A DNA stretch of 64,000 nt from Alphaproteobacteria bacterium (GTDB taxonomy: Bacteria; Pseudomonadota; Alphaproteobacteria; Rhodobacterales; Rhodobacteraceae), in assembly GCA_030425395.1 (NCBI GenBank), contig JAUIAS010000004.1, positions 1 to 64,000 on the forward strand, written 5' to 3'. Positions 18,802-29,214 of the stretch are shown here, in pieces. A program made the translations under genes and the position numbers. Under the pieces are notes generated by a model that saw only the letters and a list, made by a program, of their open reading frames with translations, did no database searches and was not told the origin of the DNA. Numbering within the stretch: the stretch's first letter is position 1; the number at the start of each line of letters is the position of its first letter.

Positions 18802-19394
18802 GCCCGCGTGGTCAGCCGGTAGCCACCGCGCAGCGCATCCACAAGAGGCGGTGGGGTCAGGAGCGTGACCGTGCCTTGCGGCCGCGGTTGTGCGGGCCGA
18901 TAGCGAAACTCCACAAATGGCATGGCCGCGTCACCACTGATCATCGCAGGCGTTCCGTCGCCAAGCAGCACAAACACCCCGTCGGGCAGATCCCCGGCCT
19001 GCGCCTCATGGTGCCGCTGGGCCCATTTGCGCGGGATGACGCGGGCGGCATGCAGGTCTTTGTCAAACGCTTCAATGCGCCCGGTGATCCCGGCCGCCTC
19101 GCGAAAGGCGGTGTAATCGGAGCGACGGCATTCGGCGCAAGGTCGGTGACCCGCTGCAAAGGCCACAGCCTCATCAAAAAAGAATAACTCGGTATAGCGT
19201 CCGGGCGCAGCAAGCGTTCGCTTGCGGCCCTTGAAGTCCAGCAAACAGGTCACCCAGCCCTTCAGCCGCCACCGGCGGTGTCCTAGCACGCCGGTGTCAT
19301 CGTGCAGGATGCCGCGATTGCCCATGAACAAGCCGCGCGCGGGATGCGCGACGATCTCGGCCTTGGGAGTGACCCGGTTTTGCCGCGCCATCAT
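18798..19394 (-). CDS. Conserved protein with a GHRPCAECRR motif, 198 aa
   Basis: I do not recognise a named family. The sequence has RGLFMGNRGILHDDTG near the start, LLDFKGRKRTL, then ELFFFDEAVAFAAGHRPCAECR (motif near residues 75-95), followed by a basic KWAQRHHEAQAG segment. The HRPCxxCR motif is like the metal-binding knuckle of the Ada N-terminal domain, so a zinc- or DNA-related role is possible, but the other two Ada cysteines are not seen. Its ATG overlaps the stop of the SDR gene (ATGA), so they are co-translated. It is a normal-looking gene in codon use. Confidence 0.75.
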   Translation of the reverse strand: MMARQNRVTPKAEIVAHPARGLFMGNRGILHDDTGVLGHRRWRLKGWVTCLLDFKGRKRTLAAPGRYTELFFFDEAVAFAAGHRPCAECRRSDYTAFREAAGITGRIEAFDKDLHAARVIPRKWAQRHHEAQAGDLPDGVFVLLGDGTPAMISGDAAMPFVEFRYRPAQPRPQGTVTLLTPPPLVDALRGGYRLTTRA

Positions 19395-20146
19395 CGCATA
19401 CGCAATGCGCCATCAATGCGGATCACCTCGCCATTGAGATATCCCATCTCGACGATGAAACCTGCAAGCCGCGCGTATTCCGCCGGATCCCCGAGACGCG
19501 GCGGGCAGGGCACATCGGCGGCCAGCTGCGCCTGAACCTCTTCGCCCAGTCCCTCGAGCATCGGGGTTTTGAAGGTGCCGGGTGCAATGGTCATCACCCG
19601 CACGCCAAGCGAAGCCAGATCACGCGCCATGGGCAAGGTCATGCCCACAACACCCCCCTTTGAGGCGGCGTAGGCGGTCTGGCCTTTTTGGCCGTCATAG
19701 GCAGCAATAGAAGCAGTGTTTACGATCACGCCCCGTGCGCCGTCGGGTTCGGGATCGTTTCGGGCCATTTCAAAAGCAGCCAACCGGGCGACATTGAAAC
19801 TGCCGGTTAGGTTGATGTCCAACGTGCGCTGGAAATCACCGAGAGGATGCGCCCCATCGCGCCCCACCGTCTTGATCGCATAGGCGATGCCCGCGCAGTT
19901 CACCGCGGCAGTGATCCGGCCCATACGATCCATGGCGTGTGCGATGGCCGCCTGAACCGAGGCTTCATCGGTCACATCGGTTCGGGCGAAATGGCCGCCG
20001 ATTTCCTCGGCGACGCGCTCGCCGCGTTCAACATCGCGATCCAGAATGGTCACCTGCGCGCCTGCGGCGGCAAAGTGGCGGGCGGTTGCTTCGCCCAGAC
20101 CAGAGGCCCCTCCGGTGATGACGGCACATGTTGTCTCAAGTTTCAT
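19391..20146 (-). CDS. SDR-family dehydrogenase, HSD17B10-like (3-hydroxyacyl-CoA dehydrogenase type)
   Basis: The 251-residue protein is a classical short-chain dehydrogenase: TGGASGLG cofactor motif near residue 11, NCAG near residue 85, and the catalytic Ser-Tyr-Lys set in [21 protein letters not shown]. The C-terminal region [20 protein letters not shown] resembles type 10 17-beta-HSD/3-hydroxy-2-methylbutyryl-CoA dehydrogenase, suggesting branched-chain amino-acid or fatty-acid breakdown; that is by resemblance. The ATG at 20146 is preceded by CAGGAG. It is co-translated with the next gene (4-bp overlap). Confidence 0.88.
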   Translation of the reverse strand: MKLETTCAVITGGASGLGEATARHFAAAGAQVTILDRDVERGERVAEEIGGHFARTDVTDEASVQAAIAHAMDRMGRITAAVNCAGIAYAIKTVGRDGAHPLGDFQRTLDINLTGSFNVARLAAFEMARNDPEPDGARGVIVNTASIAAYDGQKGQTAYAASKGGVVGMTLPMARDLASLGVRVMTIAPGTFKTPMLEGLGEEVQAQLAADVPCPPRLGDPAEYARLAGFIVEMGYLNGEVIRIDGALRMR

Positions 20147-20250
20147 GGGGTGGTCTCCTGATCCAGGTATTGAACAAGTGTTCATATCCCGTGATCGCGT
20201 TTCGGCGCAAGGGGCAGGGCGCGCGTCTGCAACCGCTGCTGCGCCTCCCT

Positions 20251-20274
20251 GCTTCTCTCTCGTCAAAAATACCC
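20251..20274 (-). repeat. Intergenic repeat core, copy D
   Basis: The minus strand reads GGGTATTTTTGACGAGAGAG then AAGC. It sits 115 bp past the tyrS stop in the same orientation as tyrS, and 105 bp before the SDR start. The TTTTTGAC variant matches copy C rather than the TTTGGAAC variant of A, E and F. Confidence 0.7.
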
Positions 20275-20388
20275 AAAGACCCGTCGGTTTGCCCCAAGAC
20301 ACTCCGCCAGAGCGGCGCGCGCGGCACGCCCCGGGCAGGTTGTCGCCGCGCCCGAGATAATCTTTGGCAAGTGAAATGGGCTGACGGA

Positions 20389-21633
20389 TCAGCCCATCTG
20401 GATCAGCGCGTGCCGTTTCTTGCCCGCCGAGAGTTTGACCGGCGACGACAAGGCACCGGCGTCCAGCATCAGGCCCGCATCGGTGAGAGGTTGGTCATCC
20501 ATCCGCGCGCCGTTCTCAGAGATCAGCCGTTTGGCCTCCTTGCCGGAATTGGCAAGACCCGCACGCACGAAGGCCTGCACGATCGACAGGGGGAGATCGT
20601 CCGGCCCGACAACCAACGTGGGCAGGTCGTCGCCGACACCGCCTTTCTCAAACACTTCGCGGGCCGTGGCTTCGGCGGCCTCGGCGGCGTCTGCGCCATG
20701 GCAGAGCGTTGTGACCGCGTTGGCCAGCGTGATCTTGGCGGCGTTGATCTCGGACCCTTCCAGAGCCCCGAGCCGGTCGCATTCCTCCACGTCGATTTCG
20801 GTATAGAGCTTGAGAAACCGCCCCACATCGGCGTCGGTGGTATTGCGCCAGAATTGCCAGAATTCGTAGGGGCTGCGCATGTCGGCATTGAGCCAGACCG
20901 CGCCATTCGCGGATTTGCCCATTTTCTTGCCGTCGGACGTGGTCAGAAGCGGTGTGGTCAGCCCGTAGATTTGGTGGTCCAGCACCCGGCGCGTCAGGTC
21001 GATACCGTTGACGATATTGCCCCACTGGTCCGATCCGCCAAATTGCACCAGACAGCCATAGCGGCGGTTCAGTTCGAGAAAATCATACGCCTGCAGGATC
21101 ATGTAGTTGAATTCGAGAAAAGACAGCGACTGTTCGCGGTCGATCCGCGATTTGACGCTTTCAAAGGACAACATCCGGTTGACCGAGAAGTGCCGCCCGA
21201 TATCCCGAAGAAAATCGAGGTAGTTCAATCCATCGAGCCATTCGGCGTTATTGAGCATCATCGCGCCGGTGGGCGTGTCGTCATAGGACAGGTATTTTGC
21301 AAAGACCTGCTTGATACCCGCGATATTGTCGTCGATCTGATCCGGCGTCAGCAACGGGCGTTCGTCGGCGCGAAACGACGGGTCGCCCACCTTGGTCGTG
21401 CCTCCGCCCATGAGCGTGATCGGCTTGCCGCCGGTTTTTTGCAGCCAGCGCAGCGTCATGATCTGGATCAGACTGCCCACGTGCAGCGATTTGGCCGTCG
21501 CGTCAAAGCCGATATAGCCCGGCACCACCCCTTTATAGAGCGCGTCATCAAGGCCCTGATAATCGGTGCAGTCGGCCAAAAAGCCGCGAGTCATCATGAC
21601 GTGCATGAATTCCGATTTGGGATGGTAGGTCAT
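20389..21633 (-). CDS. tyrS: Tyrosyl-tRNA synthetase
   Basis: The 414-residue class I synthetase charges tRNA-Tyr. The HIGH-like motif is HVGS (residues 51-54, in [15 protein letters not shown]) and the KMSKS-like loop is KMGKS near residue 233. A C-terminal S4 RNA-binding domain ([16 protein letters not shown]) is present. The start is ATG 21633 by family length and the conserved [10 protein letters not shown] onset; the frame continues upstream into the divergent anmK gene only as a shadow. It is 63 bp from the divergent anmK start. Confidence 0.97.
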   Translation of the reverse strand: MTYHPKSEFMHVMMTRGFLADCTDYQGLDDALYKGVVPGYIGFDATAKSLHVGSLIQIMTLRWLQKTGGKPITLMGGGTTKVGDPSFRADERPLLTPDQIDDNIAGIKQVFAKYLSYDDTPTGAMMLNNAEWLDGLNYLDFLRDIGRHFSVNRMLSFESVKSRIDREQSLSFLEFNYMILQAYDFLELNRRYGCLVQFGGSDQWGNIVNGIDLTRRVLDHQIYGLTTPLLTTSDGKKMGKSANGAVWLNADMRSPYEFWQFWRNTTDADVGRFLKLYTEIDVEECDRLGALEGSEINAAKITLANAVTTLCHGADAAEAAEATAREVFEKGGVGDDLPTLVVGPDDLPLSIVQAFVRAGLANSGKEAKRLISENGARMDDQPLTDAGLMLDAGALSSPVKLSAGKKRHALIQMG

Positions 21634-21696
21634 GGCTTGCCTCTGGTTGGATTTGCGGGGCAGTGTATAGGCCGCGCGGCAACAAAGGAAAAGGCC

Positions 21697-22824
21697 ATGA
21701 TTGAGGCCGGACATCGGGCAGGCAAACGCAACCAAACGCAAGCCCCGGTGCTGCGTGTTCTGGGAGCCATGAGCGGCACATCTCTGGACGGGGTGGATGC
21801 GGCGGTGATCGAAACCGACGGCGTCGACATCTTCGGGTTCGGACAAACCGCCTATCAACCGTATTCCGACGCGCAGCGCGCTGCCCTGCGCGCCGCGTTG
21901 GGCCATTGGTCCGGGGCCGAGGTCGAGACCGCCGCCGATATCGTGACGCGCGCCCATATCGAGGTGCTGTCCGGCATGGCCTGTGATCTCGTTGGCTTTC
22001 ACGGCCAGACGCTGGCACATGCCCCGCGCGCGCAGGGCACGCTGCAGGTGGGCGACGGTGCCGCGCTGGCGCAGGCGCTGGGGGTGCCGGTGGTCTGGGA
22101 TTTTCGTTCCGATGACGTGCAATTAGGCGGCGAGGGCGCGCCGCTTGCGCCGTTCTTCCATCACGCCTGCGCGCGGCGCATCGGGGCGACCGGGCCGCTC
22201 GTGTTTCTCAACCTTGGCGGCGTGGGCAATCTGACATGGGTCGATCCCCGCGTTTCCGATCCCGCCGCGCCGGGGGCTCTGCTGGCCTTTGATACGGGTC
22301 CGGCAAATGCACCGATCAACGATCTTCTGCACGCGCGTCTTGGCCTGCCCTATGACGAAGGCGGGCTTGTCGCTACCGGTGGCACGGTCGAAACCGGCGC
22401 GCTTGAGCTGTTTCTGGCCGAGCCTTATTTCGCCCGCATCCCACCCAAATCATTGGATAGAAACGACTTTTCAGAGATGATCGGGCTTGTTGGCGAATTG
22501 AGCGATGCCGATGCCACGGCGACCCTGACCGCGATGTGCGCCGCCGCTGTGGCACAGGGGATGGAGCATTGCCCTTCGGCACCCGAAATGATCCTTGTCA
22601 CCGGGGGGGGCAGGCTGAACCCGGTTCTGATGGAAATGCTGCGCGTGGCGCTGGATTGCCCGGTGGACGCGGTCGAAGCGGTTGGTCTGGATGGCGACAT
22701 GCTTGAGGCACAGGCCTTTGCCTATCTTGCGGCGCGGGTGCGGCGCGGCTTGCCCACGTCGTGTCCAACCACAACAGGGGTGCGCGCGTCCGTGGGGGGC
22801 GGGGTCGTCAGTTCGCCGGGTTAG
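21697..22824 (+). CDS. anmK: Anhydro-N-acetylmuramic acid kinase
   Basis: A 375-residue sugar kinase that phosphorylates 1,6-anhydro-MurNAc to MurNAc-6-phosphate in peptidoglycan recycling. The ATP-binding loop [13 protein letters not shown] is at residues 25-37; other landmarks are [34 protein letters not shown] and [12 protein letters not shown]. The ATG at 21697 follows AAAGGAAAAGG. It is functionally linked to NagZ in this window though not adjacent. Confidence 0.95.
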   Translation: MIEAGHRAGKRNQTQAPVLRVLGAMSGTSLDGVDAAVIETDGVDIFGFGQTAYQPYSDAQRAALRAALGHWSGAEVETAADIVTRAHIEVLSGMACDLVGFHGQTLAHAPRAQGTLQVGDGAALAQALGVPVVWDFRSDDVQLGGEGAPLAPFFHHACARRIGATGPLVFLNLGGVGNLTWVDPRVSDPAAPGALLAFDTGPANAPINDLLHARLGLPYDEGGLVATGGTVETGALELFLAEPYFARIPPKSLDRNDFSEMIGLVGELSDADATATLTAMCAAAVAQGMEHCPSAPEMILVTGGGRLNPVLMEMLRVALDCPVDAVEAVGLDGDMLEAQAFAYLAARVRRGLPTSCPTTTGVRASVGGGVVSSPG

Positions 22825-22877
22825 AAACGCACTTCAAACGGCGCGCGCATTGCTTGGGGCGCGGCGCTGATCGGATG

Positions 22878-23291
22878 TCACGGGATGTCGAACCCCGGCG
22901 GGGCCAGCGTGAAACCGTCGAATTGAAATCCCGGAGACACCGTGCAACTGACCAGCGTCCAATCTCCTGTGGTGCGGGCAGCCTGCCAATGGTTTTCCGG
23001 GACGATGATCTGCGGGGCACCTTCCGTCAGATCGGGGGTGAGGAAATGTTCGGTCTTTGGGCCTTCGTCGGTCTCGGCCAACGACAGCACCAAAGGTGCG
23101 CCCGCATGGAATAGCCAGATTTCGGTTGCATCCACCTTGTGCCAATGGCTCGCCTGACCCTGTGCCAAGAGAAAATAGATACAGGTGCCGATGGGTCGGC
23201 CGGGGTTCCGGGCAACCCACGTCTGGCGATACCATCCGCCCTCGGGATGCGGGGCGAGATCCAGCCGCGCGATGATGTCTTCCGCCGTCAT
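22878..23291 (-). CDS. Cupin, DUF985 family
   Basis: The 137-residue protein is a single cupin beta-barrel of the DUF985 type: LDLAPHPEGGWYRQT at the start, SHWHKVDATEIW as the metal-type motif, and SPGFQFDGFTLAPPGF at the end. Members are structurally known but enzymatically undefined. Four-base overlap (ATGA) with the upstream HAD gene makes a two-gene unit. Confidence 0.88.
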   Translation of the reverse strand: MTAEDIIARLDLAPHPEGGWYRQTWVARNPGRPIGTCIYFLLAQGQASHWHKVDATEIWLFHAGAPLVLSLAETDEGPKTEHFLTPDLTEGAPQIIVPENHWQAARTTGDWTLVSCTVSPGFQFDGFTLAPPGFDIP

Positions 23292-23971
23292 ACCGCCTGC
23301 TGCGCAACACGCTCGGCAAGTTCAATAAAATCACCGGCCACGATATCCCAGTCCGATTGCGGCGTCAGGTCAATCGCCTGATCAGGGCCATATTCCAGCG
23401 GCCGGGGGACAAAGGCCGTGCGCAGGCCCGCGTCGCGGGCGGCGGCCAGATCATCGTTATGGGCCGCAACTATCATCACCTCATCCGTGGCCAGCCCCAA
23501 AACCGCACAAGAGGCCCGGTAGACGTCGGGAACGGGCTTGAAATCGCGGGCGATATCAGCGCCGAGGATGCAATCCCAAGGAAACCGGGCATGGCGGGCA
23601 AGCCGTGCCATCAGCCCGATTGACCCATTGGAACAGGGCGCAATCAAGACATGTTCGCGCAGCGATTGCAGACCCGCAACGACATCGGGCCATGGATCAA
23701 GCCGTTCCCAGGCGGAATTCAAAGTCTCGTCGACCTCGACCCCGAAACGGCCCGAGATGATATGAAGGTTTTCCAGATGCAAGTCGTCGAGCGGCACATA
23801 GCCGCGCGCGCCCGCGCGAATGCGCTCCATGGCGGGCTGATATTCGCCGCGCCAGGCATCGGCAAACGCCAACGGATCAACAGCGAGCCCTGCGGCCGCT
23901 ACCTCAGCAGCGACCGACGTGCGCCAATCGACACAGGTGCCGAACACATCGAAAATCAACGCCTTGACCAT
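23288..23971 (-). CDS. Haloacid dehalogenase, type II-like (HAD hydrolase)
   Basis: A 227-residue HAD protein. Motif I is FDVFGTCVDW with nucleophile Asp8; motif II is APCSNGS; the lysine is in DFKPVPDVY; motif IV is VAAHNDDLAAARDAGLRTAF, the pattern of L-2-haloacid dehalogenases. Whether it truly dehalogenates is unknown. The start at 23971 has AGGAGGGA upstream. Downstream it overlaps the cupin gene. Confidence 0.88.
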   Translation of the reverse strand: MVKALIFDVFGTCVDWRTSVAAEVAAAGLAVDPLAFADAWRGEYQPAMERIRAGARGYVPLDDLHLENLHIISGRFGVEVDETLNSAWERLDPWPDVVAGLQSLREHVLIAPCSNGSIGLMARLARHARFPWDCILGADIARDFKPVPDVYRASCAVLGLATDEVMIVAAHNDDLAAARDAGLRTAFVPRPLEYGPDQAIDLTPQSDWDIVAGDFIELAERVAQQAV

Positions 23972-24036
23972 GGGCGGTCCCTCCTGACGCAAAGGTGACG
24001 CGCATCGCGCGTCAGCGCAAGCCCCATGGCCGCCCG

Positions 24037-24180
24037 GCTTTTTCTCTTGCCGGAAATATCCCGGGGGGAGTTCCCCGCAGGGGAACCGGGGGGCAGAGCC
24101 CCCCGCCACCGTCCAACTCTCAAGCGCAGCACGGGCTGGCCCGCGTGGTGAAGCGGGTATTTGAAACGAGAAAGAAGCAT
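24037..24180. repeat. Composite intergenic repeat, copy B (outward-facing arms with GC hairpins)
   Basis: The left arm (24037-24070) is a degenerate core on the minus strand (GATATTTCCGGCAAGAGAAA); the right arm (24155-24179) is the core on the plus strand (GGTATTTGAAACGAGAAAGA). Between them lie two perfect GC stems: GTTCCCC-GCA-GGGGAAC (24070-24086) and GGGGGGC-AGA-GCCCCCC (24088-24104). It fills most of the 244-bp gap between eno and the HAD gene. The stems could stop transcription after eno, whose stop is 36 bp away. Confidence 0.75.
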
Positions 24181-24215
24181 CAGCGCGCCCCCACGGTCGG
24201 CGGCGCGCCGGAGGC

Positions 24216-25562
<1,347 letters not shown>

Positions 25563-26432
25563 TCAGGCCGCAGGGCGGATATTGCGTTCCCGCCACAGGG
25601 TAAACAACCCGGATCCCACGATCAGCACACACCCCAGAAGCATAAGGCCGTCTGGCCGTTCGCCGAACGCCACCGCCCCGATGCCAAGCGCAAAGACGAT
25701 CCGGCTATATCGGAAGGGAGTGACATAAGACACTTCGCCCACGCGCATGGCGGCCACGATGGCGTAGTAGGACACCACCCCCAGGCACAGCATCGCAACA
25801 ATGGTCAGCGTGTCCGAGGCTTCGGGGCGTACCGGTGAAACGCCCTGGATCCAAGCTAGGATGGCGGCGGCCGGCAACAGGGTCAGAAAGGCCAGAAAGC
25901 TGAGCTGCACCGAAGAGGTCTGAACCCGCACACGGCGTGTTGCCAGATCGCGAATGGCCAGCCCCAACACCCCCTGCAACGCAAACAAAGCGCCGAGATC
26001 GAACGAGACGCTCCCGGGCCGGATCACCAGCAGCACCCCGCTGAACCCCACAAGGATCGCTGTCCACCGACGCCAGCCCACGGGTTCGCTCAGAAACAGC
26101 GCCGCGCCCATCGTCACCACAAGCGGTGTGGCCTGCAGGATGGCCGATGCGGTCGACAGTTCGATCATGGCCAATGCGGTTACGAATCCGGTGGTGCCGA
26201 TCAATTCACCAAGGTTGCGCAGCAGAACCGCCGGGACAAACATGGCCCGTGACCAAAGCGACTCACCGCGCAGTTTGACCATGGCGCCGAAGGCCAGCGC
26301 GCCACCGCATCCCAGAAACGCAATGATCTGCCATGTCGGGAACCGCAGCGCCAGGATTTTGACGAACATATCCTCGACGGCAAAGCCAAGCATTGCCAGC
26401 GTCATCAGGGCCGCGCCGCGCAGGTTGTCCAT
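25563..26432 (-). CDS. DMT superfamily (EamA) transporter, 289 aa
   Basis: Ten predicted helices in two EamA halves; the second half ends in VSYVTPFRYSRIVFALGIGA and a GERPDG turn. The family exports small metabolites; the substrate is unknown. I prefer ATG 26432 (GAGG six bases upstream) over an ATG four codons earlier at 26444 that has no ribosome site. It is divergent from the AbrB-type gene. Confidence 0.88.
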   Translation of the reverse strand: MDNLRGAALMTLAMLGFAVEDMFVKILALRFPTWQIIAFLGCGGALAFGAMVKLRGESLWSRAMFVPAVLLRNLGELIGTTGFVTALAMIELSTASAILQATPLVVTMGAALFLSEPVGWRRWTAILVGFSGVLLVIRPGSVSFDLGALFALQGVLGLAIRDLATRRVRVQTSSVQLSFLAFLTLLPAAAILAWIQGVSPVRPEASDTLTIVAMLCLGVVSYYAIVAAMRVGEVSYVTPFRYSRIVFALGIGAVAFGERPDGLMLLGCVLIVGSGLFTLWRERNIRPAA

Positions 26433-26528
26433 AGGTGGCCTCATTGTGGGAAGGGATGCGTGTTCCTTGCACCCGTTTGCGCGTCTATGCAAGCGCGCTT
26501 GGCCAAAGGCGATGCCGCGTGGTAGCGC

Positions 26529-27626
26529 ATGGGAATGCGTCGTTCCGATTCCCCTTCTCAGTTGTCCCAGGACACGCCTCGTCGCTGGGTGAACTCGCCT
26601 GATCTGTGGGCGACCCTTATGACGCTTGGTCTGTCTGCACTGGGGGCGTGGCTGGGATGGATGTTGGGATTTCCCGCCTACCTGATCACCGGGCCAGCCA
26701 TTGCGGTGACACTGGGCGGTCTGGCGGGATTGCGGCTGGATATTCACAAGGGGCTGCGCGACGTGGTGTTCGTGGTGATCGGGGTCGGGATCGGCAGCAC
26801 CGTGACCGAAGACACCGTCGCCGCAATGGCCGCGTGGCCGCTGGCGTTCGTGGTGCTGGCGATATCGCTGGCGGTGACCATGTCACTGAGCGGTCTCGCT
26901 TTGCGCCGGATGTTCGGGCAGGATCCGCGCGCCGCCGTTCTGGCCTGCGCACCGGGCCATCTGAGCTTTGTCATCGGGCTGAGCGCGGAACTCAAGGTCG
27001 ATACGGTGTTCGTCACCGTGGCGCAGTCGGTGCGGTTATTGTCGCTGACGCTTGCCGTGCCGATCATGGCGCGACTGATGGGGGTTGAACTGCGGGGCCT
27101 GCCGCTTGGTGGCGGTGAGGCGATGCCGTGGGGGGGATTCGCGATCCTGTGCGCGGCGGGCGTTGTTGCAGGGTTTGGAATGCTCAAACTTCGCGTGCCT
27201 GCGGCCTTGTTGGTGGGGTCGATGGCGGTTTCTTCCGTCGCCCATGGCGGAGGGATTGTGCATGGCGGTCTGAACCCGGCGCTGGCGCTGGTCTGCTTTG
27301 CGGTGCTGGGGGGAATGATCGGCACACGTTTTTCAGGCGTGACCCTGCGCGCTCTGAGGGACGCGATGGGCGCGGGGCTCGCGGTCACGGCAATCGGGTG
27401 CACCGTGGCTCTGGTCGCGGCGGTTCCCGTGGCGTGGCTGATCGGGATGCCCGCGACGACGGTGCTTGCGGGCTTTGCCCCGGGAGGGTTCGAGACGATG
27501 ATCGCGCTGGGTGCTGTTCTTGGCGCCAATCCGGGGTTTGTCGCCGGTGCCCATGTGGCGCGCCTGTTGGTGTTGACCGCTTTGGTGCCGTGGTTTTTGT
27601 CGCGCGCTGAGCGCGGTGCGGCCTGA
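26529..27626 (+). CDS. AbrB-type integral membrane protein, 365 aa
   Basis: A very hydrophobic protein with about nine to ten helices in two repeats, belonging to the membrane AbrB/AbrB-duplication family (E. coli AbrB, not the Bacillus regulator): FPAYLITGPAIAVTLGGLAG, DVVFVVIGVGIGS, ACAPGHLSFVIGLSAEL and, near the end, FAPGGFETMIALGAVLGANP. It is often annotated as an ammonia monooxygenase-like or AbrB regulator by mistake; transport is more likely but unproved. Alternative start ATG at 26535. Confidence 0.82.
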   Translation: MGMRRSDSPSQLSQDTPRRWVNSPDLWATLMTLGLSALGAWLGWMLGFPAYLITGPAIAVTLGGLAGLRLDIHKGLRDVVFVVIGVGIGSTVTEDTVAAMAAWPLAFVVLAISLAVTMSLSGLALRRMFGQDPRAAVLACAPGHLSFVIGLSAELKVDTVFVTVAQSVRLLSLTLAVPIMARLMGVELRGLPLGGGEAMPWGGFAILCAAGVVAGFGMLKLRVPAALLVGSMAVSSVAHGGGIVHGGLNPALALVCFAVLGGMIGTRFSGVTLRALRDAMGAGLAVTAIGCTVALVAAVPVAWLIGMPATTVLAGFAPGGFETMIALGAVLGANPGFVAGAHVARLLVLTALVPWFLSRAERGAA

Positions 27627-27701
27627 AAGAGGATGCGCAAAGAGGGTAAGCACAGAGGGTGAGCGGCATGGCCGCCCCATGCCAATGCTGCCTTCGTCGG
27701 C

Positions 27702-28124
27702 TCAGCCGTTTTTGTCCTTGCCGATTGGCACGCCGTAAAGTTCCATGCGGTGTCCGCGCAGCTCATAGCCGAGCTTGCGCGCGATTCTTTCCTGAAGCGC
27801 CTCGATCTCGGGATCGACAAATTCGATCACGTCGCCGGTCTCCAGATCAATAAGATGATCGTGGTGGGCCCGCTCTGCATCCTCATAGCGCGCGCGACCG
27901 TCGCCGAATTCCAGCTTTTCCAGAATGCCTTCTTCTTCCAGAAGCCGCACGGTGCGATAGACGGTGGCCAGAGAAATGCCCGGATCGCGGTGGCTGGCGC
28001 GTGCGTGCAGTTCTTCGGCGTCAGGGTGGTCGTCGCTGACCTCGAGCACCTGGGCGATGACCCGGCGCTGCCCGGTCATTCGCAGGCCTTTTGCCTCGCA
28101 CCGCTCCGTAATCGTTCCGCGCAT
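27702..28124 (-). CDS. Fur-family metalloregulator, Mur-like
   Basis: A 140-residue Fur protein: winged helix at residues about 5-80 (GISLATVYRTVRLLEEEGIL) and the metal-binding HHDH at 87-90 followed by LIDLETGDVIEFVDPEIEAL. It lacks the heme-type features of Irr and reads closest to the alphaproteobacterial Fur/Mur branch, which often represses manganese uptake. Which metal it senses is inferred. No extra C-terminal CxxC zinc site is visible. The start ATG is at 28124; the divergent DMT gene starts 132 bp away, so it may share a regulated promoter region. Confidence 0.9.
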   Translation of the reverse strand: MRGTITERCEAKGLRMTGQRRVIAQVLEVSDDHPDAEELHARASHRDPGISLATVYRTVRLLEEEGILEKLEFGDGRARYEDAERAHHDHLIDLETGDVIEFVDPEIEALQERIARKLGYELRGHRMELYGVPIGKDKNG

Positions 28125-28256
28125 ATCGGTCCCCGTGATCTGTGCCCAAGGGTTTAACGAAAGCGCGAACGCGGTGCCAGACTCAAATCCTTGCGGATGG
28201 CGCGGCAGGCGACATCGCACCTTGACAGCAGCGGCGCGGGCACATCCTTTGGCGGG

Positions 28257-29132
28257 ATGGAACGTAGAACGACAATGGACGCGGGCGGAACCGCGGCGCT
28301 GATCTTCTTTGCATCGCTGTTTGCGATCAATCAGGTCGTGGTCAAGGTCAGCGGGGCAGGGTTCGGTCCGGTGTTCATGGCCGGTTTGCGGTCGCTCGGG
28401 GCGATTGCGGTGGTGCTGATCTGGATGCGCGTGCGCGGGATCGCGATTACCACGCCGCAGGGGGCCATTCTGGGCGGCATCCTGTCAGGGCTTCTGTTCG
28501 CGCTGGAGTTCATGCTGCTGTTCACCGCGCTGGACATGACGACCGTGTCGCGGGCCTCGGTCATCTTCTATTCCATGCCGGTCTGGCTGACGATTGCGGC
28601 GCATTTCCTGCTTCCGGGAGAAAGCTTCACCCGCCGCCGGGGGATCGGCCTGATACTGGCCATGGCCGGGGTGGCGCTGGCCATGGCGGACCGCTCGGGT
28701 GGCGAAGTCAGCCTTGCCGGTGACCTTCTGGCGCTGGGCGGGGCGATGTGCTGGGCCGGGATCGCGCTGACTGTGCGGATGACGCCGCTGGGACGCGCCA
28801 GCCCCGAAATACAGTTGCTGTGGCAGCTTGTGGTTTCTGCACCGATCCTTTTGCTGATCGCCCCGCTGGCCGGTGACCTGCTGCGCGCGCCCGAAGCCCT
28901 GCATTGGGCCGGGCTGGTGTTCCAGACGGTTTTCGTGGCCTCGCTTGGCTTCTTGATGTGGTTTGTCCTGCTGGCGCGTTATCCGGCATCCGCGGTGGCG
29001 TCGTTCAGTTTCCTGTCCCCGGTCCTCGCGGTGCTGTTCGGATGGGGGCTGCTGAACGAACGTCCCGGACCGGCGATCTGGATCGCGCTGTCTCTGGTGG
29101 CGATCGGTCTTGTGCTGATTAACCGCAAATAA
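28257..29132 (+). CDS. DMT superfamily (EamA) transporter, 291 aa
   Basis: Ten helices in two EamA halves, for example LFALEFMLLFTALDMTTVSR in the first half and ASVAS-type helix FSFLSPVLAVLFGWGLLNER in the second. Substrate unknown. Start ambiguous among ATG 28257 and ATG 28275. It is divergent from the Fur-like gene. The 3' end is followed by a perfect 10-bp inverted repeat and repeat copy C. Confidence 0.86.
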   Translation: MERRTTMDAGGTAALIFFASLFAINQVVVKVSGAGFGPVFMAGLRSLGAIAVVLIWMRVRGIAITTPQGAILGGILSGLLFALEFMLLFTALDMTTVSRASVIFYSMPVWLTIAAHFLLPGESFTRRRGIGLILAMAGVALAMADRSGGEVSLAGDLLALGGAMCWAGIALTVRMTPLGRASPEIQLLWQLVVSAPILLLIAPLAGDLLRAPEALHWAGLVFQTVFVASLGFLMWFVLLARYPASAVASFSFLSPVLAVLFGWGLLNERPGPAIWIALSLVAIGLVLINRK

Positions 29133-29145
29133 CCCCCCCGCACCC

Positions 29146-29180
29146 GCGCCTGAACCGGTGTGTCGCTGACGTTCAGGCGC
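29146..29180 (+). terminator. Perfect 10-bp inverted repeat after the DMT gene, likely terminator
   Basis: GCGCCTGAAC (29146-29155) pairs with GTTCAGGCGC (29171-29180) across a 15-nt loop. Repeat copy C with TATTTTT follows ten bases later. It lies between two convergent genes and could act in both directions. Confidence 0.55.
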
Positions 29181-29189
29181 GGCGCTATG

Positions 29190-29213
29190 GGGTATTTTTG
29201 ACGAGAAAGAAGG
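29190..29213 (+). repeat. Intergenic repeat core, copy C
   Basis: It reads GGGTATTTTTGACGAGAAAG then AAGG, in the same orientation as the DMT gene that ends 58 bp upstream; its right end is two bases from the selO stop on the other strand. Confidence 0.75.
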
Positions 29214-29214
29214 C

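Noticed and set aside
20128-22824. An 898-codon plus-strand open frame
   Set aside because: Only its last 375 codons are anmK. The front is the antisense shadow of tyrS, open because of high-GC codon bias.
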